A DNA stretch of 10,588 bases from Vicinamibacteria bacterium. GTDB lineage: Bacteria > Acidobacteriota > Vicinamibacteria > Vicinamibacterales > UBA2999. Position numbers and translations under genes: made by a program. The stretch covers positions 1-10,588 of the forward strand of contig JAICQE010000158.1 of assembly GCA_025938035.1 (NCBI GenBank), in the 5' to 3' direction. Below are positions 5,435 through 10,588 of the stretch, in pieces. How positions within the stretch are numbered: position 1 is the first letter of the stretch; every line of letters begins with the position of its first letter. The notes below the pieces were generated by a model, which saw nothing but the letters and a program-made list of their open reading frames with translations, did not search any database and was not told the origin of the DNA.

Positions 5435-7636
5435 ATGCGCAGAGTGGGTGGAATCATCTCGCTGACGGGAATCGTGGTGGCGATCGCGCTGGCAACGCCG
5501 TTTGGACCCTTCGACTCGCGCCTTGCGCTCGCTCAGGGCAGGCAGGGCGGCGGCGGCCGTGCCACGACCAAGCCGTACACGACCTGGCAGTCCTACGCGG
5601 GCGGCGCGCATTCCTCGCAATACTCCGCGCTCGATCAGATCAACAAGAAGAACGTCGCGAAGCTGCAGGTGGCGTGGAGTTATCCCATTGGCGGCAACAG
5701 CATCTTCAATCCGGTCGTCATCGACGACGTGATGTACGTGCCGTCGGGTGGCGCGCTGGTCGCGCTCGATGCCGCGACGGGCAAGGAGCTGTGGCGGAAG
5801 GACGGCATGGCGCCGTCGGGCGCCCGCGGGATGAACTACTGGGAGAGCCCCGATCGATCGGACCGCCGGTTCATCTACCTGCAGCGGGGCGCTGTGGTGG
5901 CCGTCAACGCGCAGAACGGTGAGCTGATCACGTCGTTCGGCACTGAAGGCCGTGTGGACCTGCGCGACGCGATGGAGCGGAAATCGGCGAACCCGGTCGG
6001 GACCAGCAATCCCGGGCGGATCTTCGAGAACCTCTACATCATCCCGCTGCCGGGCGGACCGAACTACGGCGGCCCGCCCTCCGACGTCCATGCCTACGAC
6101 GTGCGGACGGGGAAGCTCGCCTGGATCTTCCACGTCATTCCGCATGAAGGGGAGTTCGGATACGACACCTGGCCGGAAGGCCACTACAAGGTCGGCGGCG
6201 GCGGGCACAACTGGAGCGAGTTCACCGTTGACGAGGAGAACGGCATCGCGTTCGTGGGCTTCGGCAGCCCGCGCTACGACTTCTACGGCGGCGATCGCAA
6301 GGGCAACAATCTGTTCGCCAACTCGCTCGTGGCGATCGACGCCCGCACGGGCAAACGGATCTGGCACCAGCAGCTGATTCATCACGACCTGTGGGACTTC
6401 GACATTCCGCAGTCGGCGAAGCTGCTGACGATCCGGCAGAACGGCAAGCCGCGGCAGATCGTCGCGCAGGCCACGAAGCAGGGGTTCCTCTACGTCTTCG
6501 ACCGGCGGACCGGCCAGCCGATCTGGCCGATTGAGGAGCGGAAGGTGCCGCAGACCGACGTGCCGGGTGAGTGGACGTCGCCGACGCAGCCGTTCCCGAC
6601 GAAGCCGGCGCCGTTTGCGAAGCAGTCGTTCACCGAGAAGGACATCAACCCGTACCTGCCGAAGGAAGCGCAGGACGAACTGCGGGCGAGACTGCGCTCG
6701 TATCGCAACGAGGGAATCTTCACGCCGCCGAGTTTCGAAGGGTCGGTGTCGATGCCGGGGCACAACGGCGGCGCGAACTTCGGGACGAGCGCCGTCGATC
6801 CCGATCGCGGCGAGTTCTATGTCGTCCACAAGTCGCTGCCGACGGTGCTTCGGATCACGCTGCCGGCGCCGCCTCGCGGCGCCGGCCCCGGTCCTGGCGG
6901 TGCCCCGGCGGCCGGCGGAGGCGGTCGCGGTGCTGGCGGTGGCCGTGGCAATGCGATCGTGACCCCGGAGCAGAAGGCGGAGCTGATGGCGCAGGCCAAG
7001 ACGCTCGTCGAGAACGCGAAGGGGCAGCGGCTCGAGTTCGGATCGCCCGTCAGCTTCATGCAGATCAACTTTCCCGGCGGGGCGATGACGGCCGTGGCGC
7101 CGCCCTGGTCGGAAATGGTGAAGTACGACCTCAACACCGGCGATATCGTCTGGCGCATTCCGACCGGCGTGCAGGAAGCGCCGCCCGAATACAACATTCC
7201 GAACAACACCGGGGTTCAGTTCCCGCGGAACGCGCCGCTCGTGACGGCCGGCGGGCTGGTCTTCCTGGCGACTGGTCCCGAGCGCAAGGTGCGGGCCTAC
7301 GACCGCGACAACGGTCGGGAACTGTGGCAGCACAGTCTTCCGAATGGCGCCGAAGGGATGATGGCCACGTATCAGGTGAACGGACGGCAGTTCGTCGTGC
7401 TGCCGGTGGCACAGCCGAACGGCACGTTCCCCGCCACGTTCAATAACGCCGCGCGCGGCGCGGGACCGGCGGCACCAGCGGCCGCGGCACCAGGTGCAGT
7501 GCCGGCGCCGGGTGCACCGCCGGCAGCGGGCGCTGCGCCAGGCGGTCAGGCCGCGGCGGGCGGCGGGCGACAGGGCCGAGGCGGCGGCGGACCGCAATTG
7601 CCAGCCGCATACATCGCCTTCGCATTGCCGCAGTAG
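5435..7636 (+). CDS. Periplasmic PQQ-dependent dehydrogenase, glucose-dehydrogenase type
   Basis: This 733-aa secreted quinoprotein is predicted to oxidise a sugar or alcohol in the periplasm with pyrroloquinoline quinone. A signal peptide covers about 1-34 (MRRVGG, hydrophobic core, ALAQG). The eight-bladed propeller starts at 'TTWQSYAGGAHSSQYSALDQIN' and shows repeated blade motifs (VALDAATGKELW, HAYDVRTGKLAW, VAIDARTGKRIW, VKYDLNTGDIVW). Active-site regions include 'ARGMNYWESPDRSDRRF' (130-146), 'HHDLWDFDIP' (316-325, with the W-D-x-D aspartates 321 and 323) and 'QATKQGFLYVFDRRTG' (K348, equivalent to the quinone-contacting lysine of this group). There are no cysteines, hence neither the vicinal disulfide of methanol dehydrogenases nor a haem c site. 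Unlike E. coli Gcd it lacks the five-helix anchor. Two Gly/Ala/Pro-rich inserts (about 478-506 and 673-722) lie in late blades; the chain then resumes with 'AAYIAFALPQ', the usual end. Substrate and electron acceptor are unknown. No pqq biosynthesis genes are present here. Confidence 0.9.
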   Translation: MRRVGGIISLTGIVVAIALATPFGPFDSRLALAQGRQGGGGRATTKPYTTWQSYAGGAHSSQYSALDQINKKNVAKLQVAWSYPIGGNSIFNPVVIDDVMYVPSGGALVALDAATGKELWRKDGMAPSGARGMNYWESPDRSDRRFIYLQRGAVVAVNAQNGELITSFGTEGRVDLRDAMERKSANPVGTSNPGRIFENLYIIPLPGGPNYGGPPSDVHAYDVRTGKLAWIFHVIPHEGEFGYDTWPEGHYKVGGGGHNWSEFTVDEENGIAFVGFGSPRYDFYGGDRKGNNLFANSLVAIDARTGKRIWHQQLIHHDLWDFDIPQSAKLLTIRQNGKPRQIVAQATKQGFLYVFDRRTGQPIWPIEERKVPQTDVPGEWTSPTQPFPTKPAPFAKQSFTEKDINPYLPKEAQDELRARLRSYRNEGIFTPPSFEGSVSMPGHNGGANFGTSAVDPDRGEFYVVHKSLPTVLRITLPAPPRGAGPGPGGAPAAGGGGRGAGGGRGNAIVTPEQKAELMAQAKTLVENAKGQRLEFGSPVSFMQINFPGGAMTAVAPPWSEMVKYDLNTGDIVWRIPTGVQEAPPEYNIPNNTGVQFPRNAPLVTAGGLVFLATGPERKVRAYDRDNGRELWQHSLPNGAEGMMATYQVNGRQFVVLPVAQPNGTFPATFNNAARGAGPAAPAAAAPGAVPAPGAPPAAGAAPGGQAAAGGGRQGRGGGGPQLPAAYIAFALPQ

Positions 7637-7657
7637 CGCCGCGCATCGCGCCCGGTA

Positions 7658-7711
7658 GAGGCCGGCCTGTCGTGGCCTCCGTAGTCTGAGCGGAGGAGGC
7701 AGGTCGGCCTC
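7658..7711. terminator. Nested intergenic hairpin after the PQQ gene
   Basis: Outer arms GAGGCCGGCCTG (7658-7669) and CAGGTCGGCCTC (7700-7711) pair over 12 positions with one G-U. An inner stem CCTCCG / CGGAGG (7676-7681, 7691-7696) sits in the loop. GGTCGGCCT is repeated once more at 7717-7725, followed by TT. It starts 22 bp after the PQQ stop and probably ends or protects that transcript; no long T-run is present, so intrinsic termination is not certain. It may be a dispersed repeat in this genome. Confidence 0.5.
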
Positions 7712-7736
7712 TCATGGGTCGGCCTTTCGTCAACGA

Positions 7737-8741
7737 ATGGCGAGCCTCGGTCACATCGCTGTCGGCGCCGCGGCATCGCGGGTTTACCGCGCGGCGCCGC
7801 TCGCGCGGCCATCGCTGGCCGCGGTCGTCTTCTGGTCCGGCCTGTCGTTCCTTCCGGACGCCGACGTCATCGCCTTCAGCCTGGGCGTGCCGTACGAAGC
7901 CGAGTGGGGACATCGCGGCGCGACGCATTCCTTTGTCTTCGCGCTCGCGATCGGCGTCGCCCTGGGAATTGCCGCCCGACGGCTTGGACGCCCTGCGGTA
8001 CGGACCGGCGCGATGGCGGCCGTTGTTGTCGCCAGTCATCCATTGCTCGACATTCTCACGGATGGCGGTCTTGGCTGCGCGCTGTTCTGGCCCTTCGACG
8101 GCACACGCTACTTCGCGTCCTGGCGGCCGATACCTGTCGCGCCGATCGGGCTTGCGTTCTTCTCGCCGTTCGGCCTGGCCGTGGCGATCTGGGAAGCCGT
8201 CATCTTCGCGCCTCTGTGGTGGTACGCGTTTCGGAAGCGAGGGGCCGTCTCGACGCGCAGGACTGCCCTTCGCGCCGCCGGAGTGGGGCTGTGGATTGTC
8301 ATGCTCTGGCTCCTGACGTCCACCGATCCGTTCCGCGAGCGCATCCTCGCCGCCGTGCTCCGCGACACGACCGAGTACGCGCCCGGCTTCTCCGAAGAGG
8401 GGTTTGCCACCGTCGATCGTGATCAGACAGAGGCAGACGTGCGAAGCCGGCTCGGCGAGCCGTTTCGCGAGGTCCTCTGGTTCGGTGGTGGTGCGGACGC
8501 CTGTACGCAGGTCGGACTGAACAGCGGAGCCGTGGAGCGCGCGAATCCTCCGGACGCCTGCGCGCGGCGAGGCGTGCGAGCAGGTCTTTCGCGTCAGGAG
8601 GTCATCGATGCGGCCGGGCAGCCTGAGAGTTCATGCTGGGTCTACAGTCAAAGCCGGGACGGCGGTTTCTTCAGCGCCCGCGGAGTGTGCTTTGTCAACG
8701 GGCGCGTTGACGAAGTCATCCGGCGGTGGGTTCGCGACTGA
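7737..8741 (+). CDS. YdjM-type membrane metal-dependent hydrolase with C-terminal BamE-like tail
   Basis: This is a 334-aa protein. Residues 1-200 match the LexA-regulated YdjM / DUF457 membrane family: 'GHIAVGAAASR' (5-15), 'LPDADVIA' (39-46), 'WGHRGATHSFVFA' (57-69) and 'SHPLLDILTDGG' (100-111). These give conserved H6, D41, D43, H59, H64, H101 and D105, the putative metal ligands. Hydrophobic segments lie at about 24-40, 66-82, 91-100, 135-162 and 181-193. The family is called a putative metal-dependent hydrolase; its substrate is unknown. The unusual part is residues 210-334, which contain two stretches like the short motif of SmpA/BamE proteins: 'TEADVRSRLGEP' (231-242) and 'SRQEVIDAAGQP' (285-296). 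The second is followed by W-V-Y and 'VCFVNGRVDEVI'. Four cysteines (256, 275, 300, 318) fit an oxidised periplasmic domain. No clear ribosome site precedes ATG 7737, 26 bp after the hairpin. Confidence 0.8.
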   Translation: MASLGHIAVGAAASRVYRAAPLARPSLAAVVFWSGLSFLPDADVIAFSLGVPYEAEWGHRGATHSFVFALAIGVALGIAARRLGRPAVRTGAMAAVVVASHPLLDILTDGGLGCALFWPFDGTRYFASWRPIPVAPIGLAFFSPFGLAVAIWEAVIFAPLWWYAFRKRGAVSTRRTALRAAGVGLWIVMLWLLTSTDPFRERILAAVLRDTTEYAPGFSEEGFATVDRDQTEADVRSRLGEPFREVLWFGGGADACTQVGLNSGAVERANPPDACARRGVRAGLSRQEVIDAAGQPESSCWVYSQSRDGGFFSARGVCFVNGRVDEVIRRWVRD

Positions 8742-8795
8742 CGTTTCAATCCCCCGCCTCGTCGGGAAGAAATGTCGGGGGGCGGGCGACGTCTA

Positions 8796-8954
8796 ATGGA
8801 CGTGCGGTTTTTTGCCCTTGCACTCGCATGGTCGACGGCCGCGACGACGACGCAGGACTGGCCGGCGTGCACGTGGATTCCCGGGCCGGGATGCTAGGGC
8901 ATCCAACTGGACACGCCGCAGCGCTCGTACGTGGTCGTCTTCGAAGCACTCTAA
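8796..8954 (+). pseudogene. Small secreted-type ORF interrupted by an in-frame TAG
   Basis: From ATG 8796 the frame reads MDVRFFALALAWSTAATTTQ, a signal-peptide-like start, then D-W-P-A-C-T-W-I-P-G-P-G-C, then TAG at 8895-8897. In the same frame it continues G-I-Q-L-D-T-P-Q-R-S-Y-V-V-V-F-E-A-L to a TAA at 8952. Both sides have the high-GC third positions of coding DNA, which suggests one short gene of about 52 codons with a nonsense change (for example CAG to TAG). An in-frame ATG at 8772 would give a longer basic n-region. I do not recognise the product. Alternatives are a functional 33-residue secreted peptide, or chance. It begins 54 bp after the YdjM-type gene. Confidence 0.45.
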
Positions 8955-8965
8955 GCGTCTGTGTG

Positions 8966-8989
8966 CGCACTTGTTCCGGAACGAGTGCG
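8966..8989. repeat. 24-bp near-perfect inverted repeat
   Basis: Left arm CGCACT-T-GTTCC and right arm GGAAC-G-AGTGCG pair at 11 of 12 positions (the exception is a T/G), with the palindromic core GTTCCGGAAC. It lies 11 bp after the interrupted small ORF and 51 bp before the -35 box of the DUF6152 promoter. The symmetry without a loop suits a dimeric DNA-binding protein at least as well as a terminator; no T-run follows. Confidence 0.6.
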
Positions 8990-9040
8990 GACTGGACCAG
9001 CCCGGCAGGCCACTGTAGATGCCCGCGTTCACGGACGTGT

Positions 9041-9070
9041 TTGACGGTCGTGTTCAGCGGGCCGGATAAT
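9041..9070 (+). promoter_or_regulatory. Sigma70-type promoter for the DUF6152 gene
   Basis: TTGACG (-35, 9041-9046) and GATAAT (-10, 9065-9070) are separated by 18 bp, with five of six consensus matches each. The ATG of the DUF6152 gene is 59 nt downstream of the -10 box, leaving a 5' UTR of about 50 nt. This is the best promoter match I find in the window. With the interrupted ORF and the inverted repeat it accounts for most of the 388-bp gap 8742-9129. Confidence 0.6.
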
Positions 9071-9129
9071 CCGCCAGAGGCCAGCCAACCCGCGCTGTGC
9101 CGGCAACGTCAAAGCAGCGGGGAGCGATC

Positions 9130-9537
9130 ATGACCAGAATCTCGATAGCACTCTGCATTGCGCTCTTTGCCGCAGCCGGCGTACACGCGCACCACTCCTT
9201 TGCCGCGTACTACTTTGAAGAGCAGACGGTGACGATCGAGGGATCCGTCACCGAGTTCGAGTACCGTTCACCCCACGCGTGGCTGCACGTTCTCGCTCCT
9301 GACGCCGATGGCCAGATGCAGCGTTTCTCGGCCGAATGGGCCAATCCGCAGCGGCTGGCGCGCGACGGTGTGACCGCGGATCGATTCAGTGCCGGCGATG
9401 TCGTCCGCATCACCGGGAGCCCGGGCCGCACCGCCTCGGAGCGGAAGATTCACCTCAAACGCATCGAGCGGCCGGCGGATGGCTGGGTCTGGGGCGGGAC
9501 GGGGCGCGGCGGACGCGGCGGCCGTCCGCGCCGCTGA
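9130..9537 (+). CDS. DUF6152 family periplasmic protein
   Basis: This 135-aa protein has a signal peptide (MTRISIALCIALFAAAGVHA) followed at once by the His pair of 'HHSFAAYY' (21-28). The pattern 'TVTIEGSVTEFEYRSPHAWLHV' then 'FSAEWANPQRLARDGV' and 'FSAGDVVRITGSPGR' is the DUF6152 signature: a beta-rich domain with a conserved N/S-P-H and a G-D-x-V-x-I-x-G strand. The function of the family is unknown; the histidines directly after the predicted cleavage site could bind metal (inference). The C-terminus is a Gly/Arg-rich tail (GWVWGGTGRGGRGGRPRR). The start is ATG 9130, because GGGGAG lies 5 nt upstream (9119-9124) and the signal peptide begins there; an upstream in-frame ATG at 9097 is not needed. 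A sigma70 promoter lies at 9041-9070. Confidence 0.85.
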   Translation: MTRISIALCIALFAAAGVHAHHSFAAYYFEEQTVTIEGSVTEFEYRSPHAWLHVLAPDADGQMQRFSAEWANPQRLARDGVTADRFSAGDVVRITGSPGRTASERKIHLKRIERPADGWVWGGTGRGGRGGRPRR

Positions 9538-9546
9538 TTCAGCGGC

Positions 9547-9768
9547 TCAGCGCTCGCTATCCTCCTGCGGCGATCGGTCGAACAGCCACCACTGGTGCCC
9601 GCAGGCCGTGCACCTGAACTCCAGCACGCCGTCGCCGGTCTGCGCATCGGCCGCTCGCCGGTGACATTTGGGGCACGGGATTTCTGCGCCTCGCGACGCG
9701 GATGCCGGTGTCTCCTTTTCTGTCACGTCAGCCGGCGATTTTACGCGTTGCGCCGTCCACTCGTACAT
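9547..9768 (-). CDS. Small zinc-ribbon protein
   Basis: This 73-aa protein has a four-cysteine zinc ribbon: C32-P-K-C35, 17 residues, C53-T-A-C56, followed by G-H-Q-W-W. The spacing and the C-x-x-C-G-H-x-W ending are typical of small zinc ribbons that bind nucleic acid or protein. The N-terminal 30 residues are polar and probably flexible, and the last 12 are acidic/polar. The partner is unknown. It runs convergent to the DUF6152 gene (9 bp between stops). Its ATG at 9768 is 17 bp from the divergent DUF2461 start, so its promoter must overlap that gene. No strong ribosome site is visible, so the start is only likely. Confidence 0.7.
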   Translation of the reverse strand: MYEWTAQRVKSPADVTEKETPASASRGAEIPCPKCHRRAADAQTGDGVLEFRCTACGHQWWLFDRSPQEDSER

Positions 9769-9785
9769 GTCCAGAATACGCCTCG

Positions 9786-10406
9786 ATGGCGGACGAGTTC
9801 ACCGGCTTCACGCGTGATGCGGTCTCATTCTGGAAGGGCCTCGAACGCAACAACAATCGCGAGTGGTTCCAGGCGCACAAGGACCGCTACGAACAGGCGG
9901 TCCGCCGGCCGATGCAGCTGCTGATCGACGAGCTGGCGCCGCTCTACGGGCGCGGCCGGCTGTCGCGCATCAACAAGGACATGCGGTTCGCGAAAGAGAA
10001 GCCGTACAAGAACTATCTTGCAACGGGCGTCGCCGGCAGCTACATCTCCTTCTCGAAGGACGGTCTGTGGGTGGGTACGGGAATGTACAAGCCCGAGCCC
10101 GCAGCGCTTCGACGACTCCGCGAGGCGATCGCCGCCGACGCCTCCGGGCGGGCGCTGACGAAAGTCATCGCGTCGCTGCGGCGGAAAGGCTTCGACGTCG
10201 ATACGCATGCGCGGCTCGAGAAACCACCGCGCGGTTTCGACGAGGCGCATCCACGGGCCGACCTCCTGCGCATGAAGGACATTTACGTCGGCAGGCTGTT
10301 CGGGCCGGACGAGGTATCGTCGGAGAAGGTCCTCCGTGGCGTAGCGAAGGCGATAGCGGAACTGGAGCCGCTTCGCGCCTGGCTGCGCACCTACGTCCGC
10401 GGCTGA
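9786..10406 (+). CDS. DUF2461 (TIGR02453 family) protein
   Basis: This 206-aa soluble protein fits the usual length of the DUF2461 family. Signature segments are 'FWKGLERNNNREWF' (15-28), 'RINKDMRFAKEKPYKNY' (61-77), 'GMYKPEPAALRRLR' (99-112), and 'EKPPRGFDEAHPRADLLRMK' (145-164). The molecular function of the family is unknown. The start is ATG 9786, because the family begins within a few residues of 'F-x-G-F'; an open frame up to 9702 runs over the divergent zinc-ribbon gene and lacks family similarity. No strong ribosome site precedes it. The stop is followed immediately by palindromic repeat copy 2. Confidence 0.88.
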   Translation: MADEFTGFTRDAVSFWKGLERNNNREWFQAHKDRYEQAVRRPMQLLIDELAPLYGRGRLSRINKDMRFAKEKPYKNYLATGVAGSYISFSKDGLWVGTGMYKPEPAALRRLREAIAADASGRALTKVIASLRRKGFDVDTHARLEKPPRGFDEAHPRADLLRMKDIYVGRLFGPDEVSSEKVLRGVAKAIAELEPLRAWLRTYVRG

Positions 10407-10430
10407 GGTCCGCCTGAAGGCGGACACTAC
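10407..10430. repeat. Palindromic intergenic repeat, copy 2
   Basis: The arms GTCCGCCT (10408-10415) and AGGCGGAC (10418-10425) are identical to copy 1 at 2913-2936. The loop is GA instead of AA and the same flank ACTAC follows. It begins at the base after the DUF2461 stop codon and ends 8 bp before the next start. It may cap the DUF2461 mRNA. Confidence 0.8.
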
Positions 10431-10438
10431 CTAAACGC

Positions 10439-10588
10439 ATGCCTTCTCCCGACCAGCCGACGCTCATCGTCCCGAGCCGCCGCACGACCTCGGTGATCGA
10501 TCGCGCGACGACGGGACTGCCACCGGACCTGCTGAGCCGCGCCGCCACGCGGCTGCAGATCCTGGCCTGGCTCTATGCCTTTACGTTC
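10439..10588 (+). CDS. N-terminus of a membrane-anchored protein, cut by the window edge
   Basis: Fifty codons are visible from ATG 10439, open to the right edge. The first 28 residues are polar (MPSPDQPTLIVPSRR, then TTSVIDRATTGL), followed by 'PPDLLSRAATRLQILAWLYAFTF', where a hydrophobic segment starts at about 42. A 'LPPDLLxxAxxRLxxLAxLYA' beginning resembles membrane-anchored Ser/Thr kinase or other sensor proteins of Acidobacteriota from memory. The catalytic part is outside the window, so the function is not established. The start is only 9 bp after repeat copy 2, and no clear ribosome site is seen. Confidence 0.6.
   Translation, partial: MPSPDQPTLIVPSRRTTSVIDRATTGLPPDLLSRAATRLQILAWLYAFTF

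Noticed and set aside
5261..7597. 778-aa minus-strand open frame opposite the PQQ gene
   Set aside because: Arg/His/Ala-rich shadow of a GC-rich gene; no domain, and the plus strand has a clear quinoprotein.
7714..8316. 200-aa plus-strand frame overlapping the YdjM-type gene
   Set aside because: A different reading frame, Ser/Arg-rich, with no membrane pattern; the 7737 frame has all family motifs.
8742..8795. CCCCCG / CGGGGG pairing as a terminator of the YdjM-type gene
   Set aside because: A 19-nt loop, a short G/C stem and no T-run at the base; expected by chance in this composition.
9702..9785. 28-residue N-terminal extension of DUF2461
   Set aside because: It overlaps the divergent zinc-ribbon gene and family similarity starts only after ATG 9786.
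9825..10427. 200-aa minus-strand open frame over DUF2461
   Set aside because: Shadow frame; the plus strand carries all DUF2461 signature segments.
1..10588. tRNA, rRNA, CRISPR array, transposase, toxin-antitoxin or defence system
   Set aside because: I saw no cloverleaf, spaced repeat array, transposase motif or known defence domain in any frame.

Overview
The window is GC-rich chromosomal DNA. It most resembles a member of Acidobacteriota, probably class Vicinamibacteria. This rests on strong G/C third-position preference, on the mix of families (YfbK-type VWA, PQQ dehydrogenase, DUF6152, GT-C-like membrane proteins), and on two copies of a short palindromic intergenic repeat that reads 'VRLKADTT' in one frame and that I associate with these genomes. 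This is inference without a search. No tRNA, rRNA, CRISPR, transposase or phage gene is seen.

Layout. Bases 2-1234 hold the 3' part of a YfbK-type von Willebrand A gene, whose metal-site strand is oddly altered. A two-gene unit follows: a CYTH/VTC-like protein (1352-2371) and, 3 bp later, a short FUSC-like membrane protein (2375-2923). The FUSC gene ends inside repeat copy 1. Convergent to it, on the minus strand, lies a large GT-C-like membrane protein (2988-5021), preceded 4 bp upstream by a possible 66-aa gene (5026-5226). From a control region at about 5227-5434 the plus strand resumes with a periplasmic PQQ dehydrogenase of the glucose-dehydrogenase type (5435-7636), a structured intergenic hairpin, and a YdjM-type membrane protein with an unusual C-terminal extension (7737-8741).

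The 388 bp between 8741 and 9130 hold a short secreted-type reading frame interrupted by TAG (8796-8954), a 24-bp inverted repeat, and a good sigma70-type promoter for a DUF6152 periplasmic protein (9130-9537). A small zinc-ribbon gene runs the other way (9547-9768), 17 bp from a divergent DUF2461 gene (9786-10406). Repeat copy 2 then separates this from the start of another gene with a membrane segment (10439 to the window edge).

How the genes work together. Only the CYTH-like/FUSC pair and possibly the small ORF/GT-C pair look like transcription units. The PQQ dehydrogenase and the DUF6152 protein are both predicted to be periplasmic and may act in the same compartment, but they are not in one operon. 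I see no defence or mobile system. The points most worth a second look are the G-for-T pattern in the VWA gene, the CYTH-like/FUSC pairing, the BamE-like tail on the YdjM protein, the extra N-terminal domain on the GT-C protein, and the interrupted small ORF with its neighbouring inverted repeat.
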